Assembly: GCA_015501055.1 (NCBI GenBank)
Contig: JADNYV010000163.1
Coordinates: 1-64,000 of the forward strand
Source: Mucidula mucida
Lineage: Eukaryota > Basidiomycota > Agaricomycetes > Agaricales > Physalacriaceae
DNA: 64,000 nt
Direction: 5' to 3'
Part shown: positions 56,451-64,000 of the stretch, piece by piece
Numbering within the stretch: position 1 is the first letter of the stretch
How the letters are laid out: each line of letters opens with the position of its first letter
The notes under the pieces: model-generated
The model's input: only the letters and a program-made list of their open reading frames with translations
Database searches by the model: none
Told to the model about the DNA's origin: nothing
Position numbers and translations under genes: made by a program

Positions 56451-57818
56451 ATGTCTATCGCGAGCAACAATTCGTGCCACAGCGGACGCAGGGCGTCCGC
56501 TGTCTCCAAGATACCAATCTTTCTCTCTTTCATCAACAACTCGTCGCCGATTCAGAATTTGCCAAGAGAGCTCCTGGAGGAGATATTCCTCTACCACACG
56601 CCTCCAGATGGACGCGGAGCCTCGTATCTTCGAAACGATTGTTGGACGTTGATCAGTGTCTGCCGGTCTTGGCGCTACGTGGCTACGCACTGTCCTCGTC
56701 TGTGGCAGCAGATAACAGTGCCCGTGCAAACCTTAGCTGCCCGATGTTCAGACCCTGTCGCATTTCTCTCTCTGATTATATCTCGTGCAAAGGCGCTGGA
56801 TCTGTTCATCACATTCGATGCCAGTCCCGCCCAGTACGACGGCGTGAACAACCTCTGCGAAGTGGCTGTGGCGTTATTAAATGTCTTAACAGCACGCAGT
56901 ACGCAATGGCGCACTATCAAACTCATCAAGCTCGATATGATGTGCCTACGTGCCCTTGACGGTGTTCGTGGCAAGCTTCCGCGGCTCATTGATCTTGACA
57001 TTCATTATCGCCCCGATGCTCAGTGGGGGACGACGGGCTTCACAGTCGCCCCGCTTCTCGAGAGAATCTCTTTGGTTTTTGCAGAAGTGATTGTGCTGGG
57101 CGGGCTTGCTGGGCAAGCCCAGCTCACCGAATACAGTGTAGTCGGTGCCTACTACGATTCCTCCCTGGTCGACCTGCTGCGCCAATGCCGCGTCGTCAAG
57201 AGGGTAGCCATGTATTTCTTGCGGCCCTCAATCCCATTCGCACAGCGCGTTGCTTCCCAGATCACAGCTCACACCTTGAACGGGTTCCCTTCGGATTTGA
57301 CGCTCGTTCATCTTCCGCAGCTTCATATGCTCAGCCTCGGCGACGTTGCAGATGCGTCGCTCAGGACTGTCCTTCCCTCCCTCCTCGACCTAGTGAAGCA
57401 CTCGCGGTGCCCGCTTGTTTCTTTGAAACTCATCAACTGCGACTTGGCGGGCTCGGTCGAAATCCTCGATGTGGTGCCATACCTGCAGGACCTTACCATC
57501 GTGTTTGAGCAGTCCTTGCCCAAGAGCACGGCTTTCGTTTCCGGCGTGGACCAGGCGTTGATGCATGATTTGTCAAAGGTGACATTGGTGCCGAATCTCC
57601 AGAAATTGCTCCTCCATTTCGCTATTCAAAGGAAGGGTTTGTTGTCAAAGTTTACGTTTTTCAAACACCAGGAGGTTACCCGGATGCTTCAACGCCGGAG
57701 TCAGCTGCAGGCGTCTGGTCGTTTTCTTTTTGAAGAGCGTTACATTGCGGAGGACGGGTGGGTTGGCGGTAGTATTAATATGCATACTCTACATGACAGG
57801 GCGGATGTTTTCTCATGA
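56451..57818 (+). CDS. F-box protein, intact
   Basis: A single exon of 455 residues. The ATG at 56451 (MSIASNNSCHSGRRASAVSK) was preferred to an in-frame ATG 54 bases upstream because the paralogue at 9256 starts at the same codon. F-box at about residues 33-80: IQNLPRELLEEIFLYHTPP then NDCWTLISVCRSWRYVATH and LWQQITV. The rest is leucine-rich with LRR-like strands (FPSDLTLVHLPQLHMLSLGD, CDLAGSVEILDVVPYLQDLT). Predicted to bind Skp1 through the F-box and present substrates to an SCF ubiquitin ligase. This is the only intact member of its family here. Confidence 0.85.
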   Translation: MSIASNNSCHSGRRASAVSKIPIFLSFINNSSPIQNLPRELLEEIFLYHTPPDGRGASYLRNDCWTLISVCRSWRYVATHCPRLWQQITVPVQTLAARCSDPVAFLSLIISRAKALDLFITFDASPAQYDGVNNLCEVAVALLNVLTARSTQWRTIKLIKLDMMCLRALDGVRGKLPRLIDLDIHYRPDAQWGTTGFTVAPLLERISLVFAEVIVLGGLAGQAQLTEYSVVGAYYDSSLVDLLRQCRVVKRVAMYFLRPSIPFAQRVASQITAHTLNGFPSDLTLVHLPQLHMLSLGDVADASLRTVLPSLLDLVKHSRCPLVSLKLINCDLAGSVEILDVVPYLQDLTIVFEQSLPKSTAFVSGVDQALMHDLSKVTLVPNLQKLLLHFAIQRKGLLSKFTFFKHQEVTRMLQRRSQLQASGRFLFEERYIAEDGWVGGSINMHTLHDRADVFS

Positions 57819-57944
57819 ATTTCTACTCGGACATCTCACGTATTAGTCTTCGTCATATGTAGAAACCCGTTGTTCATGCGGCGACTCAACTTCTGCTAGC
57901 GATGTTAGCAATATACCTACTGTGCAGACTAGATTGGCAAGGAG

Positions 57945-58070
57945 AGTACCAACATCTTGCCTTCGTGGTGTCCGAAATGGCAACGACGCCGAGGTTCTCA
58001 CGGCGCAACATGTACAATGGATTGCTCAACAAGAAGGCAAAAAAGAAAGTACAACAAAAAGGCAGTCACT
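57945..58070 (+). pseudogene. Tiny CYP53 relic
   Basis: cttgccttcgtggtgtccg and acgacgccg-ggttctcac match 55270-55330 of the P450 pseudogene, and a following piece matches its 55420 region after an internal deletion. It shows a second, nearly erased P450 copy. Confidence 0.55.
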
Positions 58071-58639
58071 GCGTAGTATAGTAACCGTGATCCTCAGGTC
58101 CTACATCATCATTGAGATGAACGACCTGGATAATGTTGAGTTGCCAAAAGAAAGGAAACCGAGAAAGGTAAACATACCCAATGGTGGAGTACACCAACGA
58201 CAAAATCATTCGGAGTGATGTTTTCATGTGAGCGGACAACACCACAATCATATTGGCCACTCAAGAACAGGTCGTCCCACACGATTATGATCACCTGCCA
58301 CTTAAACCCGTCAGTAACTACTCCACGAAGAGTCTGTTTACTGACCAATAGCGTAATATGGCACGATTGACAGTTGAAATGAGCACAACTCACCGACTAA
58401 CGTTTGCTATCTCAAGGATAGCCCGAAAGAGGTTAATGGCCTCCATCCTGATGGCGAGCATCCCACAGAAGTGGCGGAGGAAATCATTGTGCGGGAGGAT
58501 GCGATACACATCTAAATATTCAGATCAGTATCAACAATCGCCCTGCAAATACTGCTTGCTGACATACGCGCATAAGAGGACCCGCATAAGGAAACGACAC
58601 GGATATCTAGCACTTCGTCGTGAGTTGTGTCCAGTCTTC

Positions 58640-59204
58640 GGATGACTAGTGTTTTGTCAGGGTGGCTTTCCGAGCAGGTGGCAATCAAGCGCAAGAGATA
58701 AAAGTCCACCCAAAGAGGTGTTGACTGGGGCTGAAAGAAGCATGAGTCGACAACACACACTATTAGGTGGGACATACCGTATCCGAAAAACTCGTTCGCA
58801 GCATCTTTAGACAATTGTTAAAATTGTCGGAGGACATGGAGTTTGTGGCACCGAGAGCACGTGACGATTCAGCAATCTCTTCTTGAAGTTCAAATCTGAA
58901 CTCTAGGTTGTTCCTACTCTGTAGGTCTTGACGGTAAAGTTCATGCTCCAGAGGATCTGAAAACTCTGGCTGAGGCTGACAGCTTCCCTATCAGTTACGG
59001 TAGATTAAGCGTCGAAGTGACACAGCTCAGTTCGGAGCGGCCGCTCCAACTTCCTGGACAGTCGGAGTACTGCCTGTCAATCTCGTCGTCGGCAACATCT
59101 TGCAGGCTTGTCATGCGGTTCTCCAAGTCTCGGAGGAGCCTCAAAGCGACCTGGTGTTCGGTCAACGGCGAGCTGCTGCGTTTCCTTTTGCCGTCTGCTG
59201 TCAT
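58640..59204 (-). CDS. Possible unrecognised gene (low confidence)
   Basis: From an ATG at 59204: MTADGKRKRSSSPLTEHQVA, then ALRLLRDLENRMTSLQDVAD, acidic and helical. After a plausible splice a second segment reads EFSDPLEHELYRQDLQSRNN and LEFRFELQEEIAESSRALGA. A third piece near 58740-58700 follows another acceptor. No family is recognised and splice choices are not confirmed by a paralogue. The rest of 57819-59920 shows nothing supportable. Confidence 0.3.
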
Positions 59205-59920
59205 GGAGGTGGAAAGGAATGGAAAAGGGGGTGAGTCGTGTGTCGCGGGCAACCTCCACGGCCAGACATAAGGCTCATGTCTCCTCATCGTGATGCTCTA
59301 CGAATACCTTACAATGTCTCGTTCACAACTTTCCAGGCTTCAGTGAACATCTTGCAGAATGAAGAATGTTCATGCCTGTATTGTCGTACAAACTCCTACT
59401 CTTAAGCTTCAACCTTGGCCAACTCTTGCGTTACCGTCTCCGAGTCGGGCAACAGGACCTTGCCTCTCGTTGATCTGTTACCGGCCACGCTCTTTGAGCA
59501 TACAACCTTGTAGCCTGCTGTCATCTTGGCGTGCACTATGAACGCCTTAAATTGATGAGAAGTGATTTGTGATTTCTGCAGAGCTTGCATGAGTTTACGA
59601 GGTATGAGCAGCAAGACCCTGCTGGCTGGGCCTTCAATCGCGTCGCAGTGCTTGCTTAATCCTCATGTGTTTGATTATCTTTTGGCACTGACAGAGTCCC
59701 TTTGGCCTATCTATCTACTGGGTATGTACCCCCGGCGTGTACTAACAGTTGAATTTTGAGCTATTTTGAAAAAAAAAAAAAAAGGTCCTTTGGACAAGGT
59801 TTTTGGGAAATGCTGTAATCATTGTAGTGCATTTAATGTGCCCAGACGTGAATTCGTGTTCACTTCATCACATCATAAAACAGGACAAGTACTCGGAACA
59901 TATCGACCAAGCACCTCGAG

Positions 59921-60742
59921 TAGGGATCCGCACCGTAACCGTATACGGTTACGGCCGTAAGAATTACGGTGACATACGGTACCTATGGGTGTACGGTACG
60001 GTGACTAGGGTGGCGGAAATAAGTCGGACCCCAGATATTTACCTGTAAATTACAAGCGGCCCACCGGAGGGCATGTAATTTACCTATTTACCAGGTAATT
60101 TACCTCACGTGGTTCGTGTCACATGACGCGTTTCGGTGGCGCAAATTATGCCCACAGTTGTGAATTTTTTTCACGGAAAATGATCTCAGGTCAGTGCTCT
60201 GAGCTCTCTGAAGCCTCTTCCAAACTTCAGACATTCAATTCTGCTTCCTCTGCCTCTTCCAATATGTGGTAGCCTTGATTTGTGTCCGCAGACACGCCGA
60301 AATGCGCCGGTGACAGGTGCACGTGACAGGTAACTTACCACCCAAAATCTGACCTTCGGCCAGCCAATGCCATGTAAATTACGATGTAAAGTACTGTAAA
60401 TTACATGTAAATAAGTGTTTTGGTAAAAAACCTCTACTTATTTCCGCCACCCTAACGGTGACGGCTCACTGTGACGGTACCGGACAACCCGTATACGGAC
60501 AGTGAGGACAACAGACCTGGGAAGGAGATGTCCCGGGTCAGTGTTGCATTTGACACAGACAGTCCCTCCGCCACCTCTGAGGAACACCTCCACCTCCCAA
60601 CCTCGGTCGTCGTTGAGTTAGCGGGGTGCCGTACCGTACCCGTACTGTACGGGTACACCGCAAGGTGTCTTACGGGACGGTTACGGGAGCCATACCAGCC
60701 GTCACCGTAAACCGTATTATACGGTTACGGTGCGGATCCCTA
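59921..60742. mobile_element. hAT-type MITE (outer), with 8-bp target duplication
   Basis: Target duplication acctcgag at 59913-59920 and 60743-60750. Termini begin TAGGGATCCGCACCGTAACC on both strands, identical for about 25 bases. The body is rich in cggtac/ccgtaac steps. Without the inner element it would be about 365 bp. No coding capacity. TAGGG ends and an 8-bp duplication point to the hAT superfamily. Confidence 0.9.
60006..60454. mobile_element. hAT-type MITE (inner), nested in the outer one
   Basis: Target duplication acggtgac at 59998-60005 and 60455-60462. Termini TAGGGTGGCGGAAATAAGT on both strands (19 bases identical). Near the ends the motif gtaaattac (either strand) recurs several times, typical of transposase-binding subterminal repeats. 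449 bp, non-coding. It sits inside the outer MITE, so it inserted later. Confidence 0.92.
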
Positions 60743-60928
60743 ACCTCGAGTAGGCGTGCTCGCTAATCCACAACAGGACGACCAGCGTGTGACGACTAGA
60801 ATTCAGAGACGGTGTATTGTATTGTACATATGGTGCATGAATGTAGATATATGGAGAACGTGAACTGTGAGATAGATAGCAAAACAAAGCGTCAAACATA
60901 GCTATGCAACAGCGATTACACTGTGGTA

Positions 60929-61840
60929 CTAGACATACCATTCCAGAGCTGCTCCTTCGTTGCGGAATAACGGTCTATATGTCCTATTGGCAAGTACGGG
61001 CTGTCGCCGAAGAAAGTCCAAGACATCCTTCGTGCAGTATACACTCTCCTGGACGTGGTCGGAGAAGCGATGCCCTGCCAGCGATGCAAAAATCTCCTTC
61101 TCAACACCTGGTATACCAAATGTTATGCACAGGTGGCGAATTTCGGACCTTGTGAACCCAAAAGCGGTTGCAAGGCGATAGTCTCCCGAGCGATCCTCGC
61201 CGAGGGAGGTCCAAATGTCGTACCCACAATGCTGCCGCAACTCAGTTGGAGTTGCTTCACCAACGATTATACCACGGTGAATGAATTTGCCACAGAAGTG
61301 ACGCAAAGGCGATACGAAGTGCTCGCTCAGAATGTGGGTAATCTGGCTGTCGCCGTTTGAAGCGCGCTGCGCAGAGTCGTAGTTGTCGACCACGAGGAAG
61401 ACGGGGAGCCCGGCGTCCAATAACCATTCCTAGAAATGAACCATGAACATAGAGACGCTGGGTGGCCAGGAAGTCAACCTACTAGTAATGCTCTGAAGAG
61501 ATCGAAGCGACCCACGGAGTAAAAAATGGTGGGGTCGACACGTTTGGAACCATCCTGGACCAAGAGATACCCATACCGCCAAATGAAATCAGAGAGGGCG
61601 CAATCGATTTCGTCCAGGAGATCTTCCTTAAATTCTTGCGGAGACGATGTGGCAAGGTTTGACAGGCTGAATGAGAGGATCAGATAGTCCTGGAAGTGGA
61701 AGTCGTGCAGGCCAAATTCCCGATTGAAAACATAGTCAACCGACGATTGTTTGAAAACGTGCTGAGCCTGAGCGCTGAGCAGCAGGCTTGTCGTCGCATG
61801 TATACCGGCAAAAACGATGATTTCCCGAACCAGTAGGGAA
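60929..61840 (-). pseudogene. AAA-ATPase-like protein fragment
   Basis: Two exons on the minus strand (about 61836-61483 and 61429-60929) joined by a 53-nt GT-AG intron. Readable parts: DYVFNREFGLHDFHFQDYLI, LSFSLSNLATSSPQEF, then LDAGLPVFLVVDNYDSAQRA, IIVGEATPTELRQHCGYDIW, LATAFGFTRSEIRHLC and GHRFSD. This follows fungal AAA-ATPase-like proteins (Pfam family of that name) that carry a nuclease-like C-terminus. A damaged PTGSGK/KSSFL P-loop lies just upstream near 61840, split over two frames, and both ends of the gene are missing. It lies between the outer MITE (ending 60742) and the hAT-like element starting 61925. Confidence 0.65.
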
Positions 61841-62397
61841 ACTCGGGATGTATTTACCCTAAGACTTCATCGTTAATGACACATAAACGGAACTTGCTTG
61901 CGGCTTTACAGTGACTGTGGTCACGTCAATGTCCGACCGCGGGCGCCTCTGCCTATGAGAGGCAAATCCGATTTTTTCAAAGAAAAACAAGGACCATCAG
62001 AGGCAGATCAGAGGCATCCACCAGAGGCAACACAGAGGCAATTCAGAGGCAATCCAAAGCAGTGCCAAGACCATGATATCGGTCGATCGGCTCGAGCTCC
62101 CGCGAGGCGATTCGTGCGACAGATGCCTTCTATGCTCCTCGAGATCGTCACGCTGCTCGACGAGACGATATTGGACGCTATATTTCCCCAGATCATCGTG
62201 AATACTTACAAATATTGAGCTACCTCCGGCCCAAGGAGACTTAGAATTGCGATTACTAACAGACGTGTACGCGCGCACTCAAACGACTTCAAAGCAGCGT
62301 GACCGTAGTATTCGCCACGTTGAACCAAAATAGTCTCGATTTCCAGACTCTATGAGGAGTATGAAGATAATCGTTCCTACTTACTATAGAGTCTGGA

Positions 62398-62441
62398 CCT
62401 TATGTGGGGGGTACTTGGCAGGTGCACCTCGGAGTTCGAAT
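62398..62441. repeat. Inner inverted repeat, left copy (44 bp)
   Basis: Begins ccttatgtggggggtacttg; its exact reverse complement is at 63245-63288. Immediately upstream, ccagactctat and atagagtctgg can pair as a hairpin (about 62343-62396). This second inverted pair brackets the helicase fragment inside the hAT-like element; no target duplication was found for it. Confidence 0.8.
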
Positions 62442-62623
62442 ATTAGTGATTGCCTCGCTCAAGCCGTCGGACCGTAGTGGCCCGAGATTCAGATTCGTCT
62501 CAAAGGAGCAAGTACCAGTGCCGCCGGGCTCAGTAGTAGCAAGCTTATTTTCTTGTCGCAACCACTACAACGAACGCGAGAGAACGTTCCCTCTAGACTT
62601 ACCTTAACGGCCCCTTCTAATTC

Positions 62624-62968
62624 ATGTCAACGTCATCTTCCACAAGCCCTTCCATTTTGGGCTATGCTCGTCACAAAGTGAATACGCGAGAATGGCTTGA
62701 TGCTTTACTTTGCGAGAAATGCAACATCCCCTCCCTCTATGAACCCCAAAGCCGACACTCGTTTGATCTTGTCCAGAACAAGGATCTCTTCCTGAGGATC
62801 ACTACTGGCCATGGAAAGACTCTCACTCTCATGTCACCGCTAATTGCGGCGCAAGCGCGATTTGAGGAAGGGATTGGGATTATGACTGCGCCGACCAAAG
62901 CTCTATGCGACCAGGAGGTGAAGAATATTCATGATACTTATGTTAATCTAGTACTGACACTACGGTAG
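62624..62968 (+). pseudogene. N-terminal fragment of a DEAD-box-type helicase
   Basis: MSTSSSTSPSILGYARHKVN leads to YEPQSRHSFDLVQNKDLFLR, motif I ITTGHGKTLTLMSPLIAAQA and motif Ia APTKALCDQEV, then the frame ends at 62968. Only the start of the first RecA-like domain is present, without the DE-x-D/H box. It may be a captured gene piece within the hAT-like element, or the last trace of a coding region the element once had. Confidence 0.6.
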
Positions 62969-63244
62969 GCTGCCTGCGGAACTAAATATGGATTAAAGTC
63001 TTGGGCAATTAGCCAGGACACTCTTGATGAATTTGCCCCAAACTCGGGCTCAAGAAAAGCAGATAGATCACGGCTTGACTGATCCGTGTCCATCTCTTCA
63101 TGGGACGCGCTTGGACTGGCAGAGAATGATTGTGCAGCAGAAACGCGATGATGGGCGAGAAGCAAAGATAACGCGTGTGGAGATCACGCCCAATTCGGCC
63201 ACGGAGATCTCCGAAATCTCAATGCCAGAGTCGGCCAACAGCAA

Positions 63245-63288
63245 ATTCGAACTCCGAGGTGCACCTGCCAAGTACCCCCCACATAAGG
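63245..63288. repeat. Inner inverted repeat, right copy (44 bp)
   Basis: Exact reverse complement of 62398-62441. Confidence 0.8.
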
Positions 63289-63512
63289 CTCAGACTAGAA
63301 CCAAAAGCGTTTCAGGTTGGCTTTTGGTCTGCTTTTGGTCCGGATTGAATTAGCCGGGCTGTCTTCGGTCGCCTCTGCCTCTGCCTCCGGAGGCGCCTCG
63401 AGAGGCAGAGGCGCCGGCGGTCGGACGTTCTCGTGGTCACCGATGGCTGAAAGAAGAGCTCCATCCATCACGCTTTGACCACGCGGGCCGGGCCGCTTTC
63501 ACCAGAACCGTC

Positions 63513-64000
63513 ATGTCCAGTCCCGATAAACGCCGACGTGTCGACTCGAATTCTCCTAGAGGGATGGACACCGCTGCACCTCTACCCACGTCTCTTTTTA
63601 CTGAAGCTGAACATGACGAGCTCGATACGTTAGTAAACCATGAACTGGCTAAGGCAGCCGACGCAGGACAGCATACTAGTCCTGCAGAGATTGCAGTGTT
63701 CCGCCCCGAAACGCTGCTCGGGCGCATGGCAGCGGCGCTGGTCATTGGCATTGTCATTACGCACTCGAAGGACCGACTCAGGTCGGAGTTGGGCTCCTTC
63801 ACCGACCCTATGGATCCTCCATTGAAATTACAGACGCTGCTGCGTGAAGAGCCTGGGCTTGTCTCTGCCGCCCTCGCCGCAGCCGCGATGGGAAAGTTCA
63901 AGGACATCCGCGAGAATTTTGGTAAGCTGCATCCGGCGTTTCCTTTGACCGTGTCTGATAAGATATCGCTACTAGCTATCCTAAGTGCACGACATCTTGA
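63513..64000 (+). CDS. P-loop NTPase paralogue 3, start only (window ends)
   Basis: Exon 1 (63513-63921) encodes MSSPDKRRRVDSNSPRGMDT and then LFTEAEHDELDTLVNHELAK, EIAVFRPETLLGRMAAALVI and KFKDIRENF, closely matching exon 1 of paralogue 2 (47796). A gtaagc donor follows, and the next exon would begin near 63980, at the edge. It is unknown whether the rest is intact. The hAT-like element ends 80 bases upstream of its ATG. Confidence 0.75.
   Translation, partial: MSSPDKRRRVDSNSPRGMDTAAPLPTSLFTEAEHDELDTLVNHELAKAADAGQHTSPAEIAVFRPETLLGRMAAALVIGIVITHSKDRLRSELGSFTDPMDPPLKLQTLLREEPGLVSAALAAAAMGKFKDIRENFGKLHPAFPLTVSDKISLLAILSARHL

Larger units (their letters stand above)
61925..63432. mobile_element. 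Non-autonomous hAT-like element with a helicase fragment
   Basis: Flanked by gtggtcac at 61917-61924 and 63433-63440, fitting the hAT target preference (T at position 2, A at position 7). Near each end an inverted GTCCGACCGC and GGCGCCTCTGCC block occurs six bases inside the duplication. The motif agaggca/tgcctct is clustered at both ends (61950-62055 and 63367-63418). No transposase. The outermost six bases do not match well between ends, so the exact boundaries are less sure than for the two MITEs at 60 kb. Confidence 0.7.

Noticed and set aside
59768..59783. Poly-A tract of about 14 bases, as at the 3' end of a LINE or processed copy
   Set aside because: No flanking target duplication and no spliced or RT-related sequence upstream was found.
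62398..63288. Inner 44-bp inverted repeat as a separate transposon with its own target duplication
   Set aside because: Eight-base and shorter flanks on the two sides do not match, so only the repeat itself is reported.
1..64000. CRISPR arrays, bacterial operons, riboswitches, tRNA genes
   Set aside because: The sequence is eukaryotic with spliceosomal introns; no spaced direct repeats or tRNA-like folds were noticed on reading, though a tRNA scan was not possible.

Overview
This window is nuclear DNA from a filamentous fungus, most likely an agaricomycete basidiomycete. The genes have many short (about 45-60 nt) GT-AG introns. The gene content also fits: a class-3-type aldehyde dehydrogenase, a CYP53-like P450, a DHHC acyltransferase, a MYND-finger protein, an HCNGP/SAP30BP homologue, expanded F-box proteins, and an expanded P-loop NTPase family. 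Species cannot be named from sequence alone. No tRNA, rRNA or CRISPR was recognised. Exon joins were made by eye from reading frame, splice signals and paralogue comparison.

Layout. 1-0.6 kb: partial gene running off the left edge. 0.9-3.8 kb: relics of a bZIP gene and a DHHC gene plus a dispersed repeat, here called R. 3.9-6.2 kb: two tandem secreted cysteine-rich proteins. 7-10.5 kb: two more R copies around a broken F-box gene. 10.6-13.7 kb: arm A of an inverted segmental duplication (arm B at 41.5-44.95 kb), with a bZIP gene in each arm. 14-17 kb: two head-to-head members of a lineage-specific family (called MAFQL here after its conserved start), one with a minisatellite-encoded coiled coil. 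17.7-22 kb: an intact MYND gene and an intact SAP30BP-like gene with degenerate tandem duplications between them. 23.1-33.25 kb: an aldehyde dehydrogenase gene split by a 7.9 kb Ngaro-type tyrosine-recombinase retrotransposon. 33.5-39.5 kb: three tandem, broken F-box genes. 39.75-41.1 kb: a DHHC gene with frame lesions. 45-50.9 kb: two paralogous P-loop NTPase genes, the first intact and the second broken; a third starts at 63.5 kb. 51.4-56 kb: a P450 3' fragment, R copy 4 and a P450 pseudogene. 56.4-57.8 kb: an intact F-box gene. 59.9-63.4 kb: hAT-like non-autonomous elements around a truncated AAA-ATPase-like gene.

How it fits together. This is a repeat-driven accessory region with a few intact housekeeping-type genes. 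Most families occur several times, usually with one intact and several broken copies, often in opposite orientation. The best-supported mobile events are these: the Ngaro insertion in the ALDH exon (169 bp and 227 bp split repeats that read as identical); a hAT-type MITE nested in another, each with perfect 8-bp target duplications; and a 599 bp hAT-type MITE in arm B whose empty site is kept in arm A. Single- or two-base frame lesions are common in the duplicated genes and absent from the SAP30BP, MYND, secreted-protein, full MAFQL, F-box (56.4 kb) and first NTPase genes. This favours decay over random sequencing error, but the reads should be checked.
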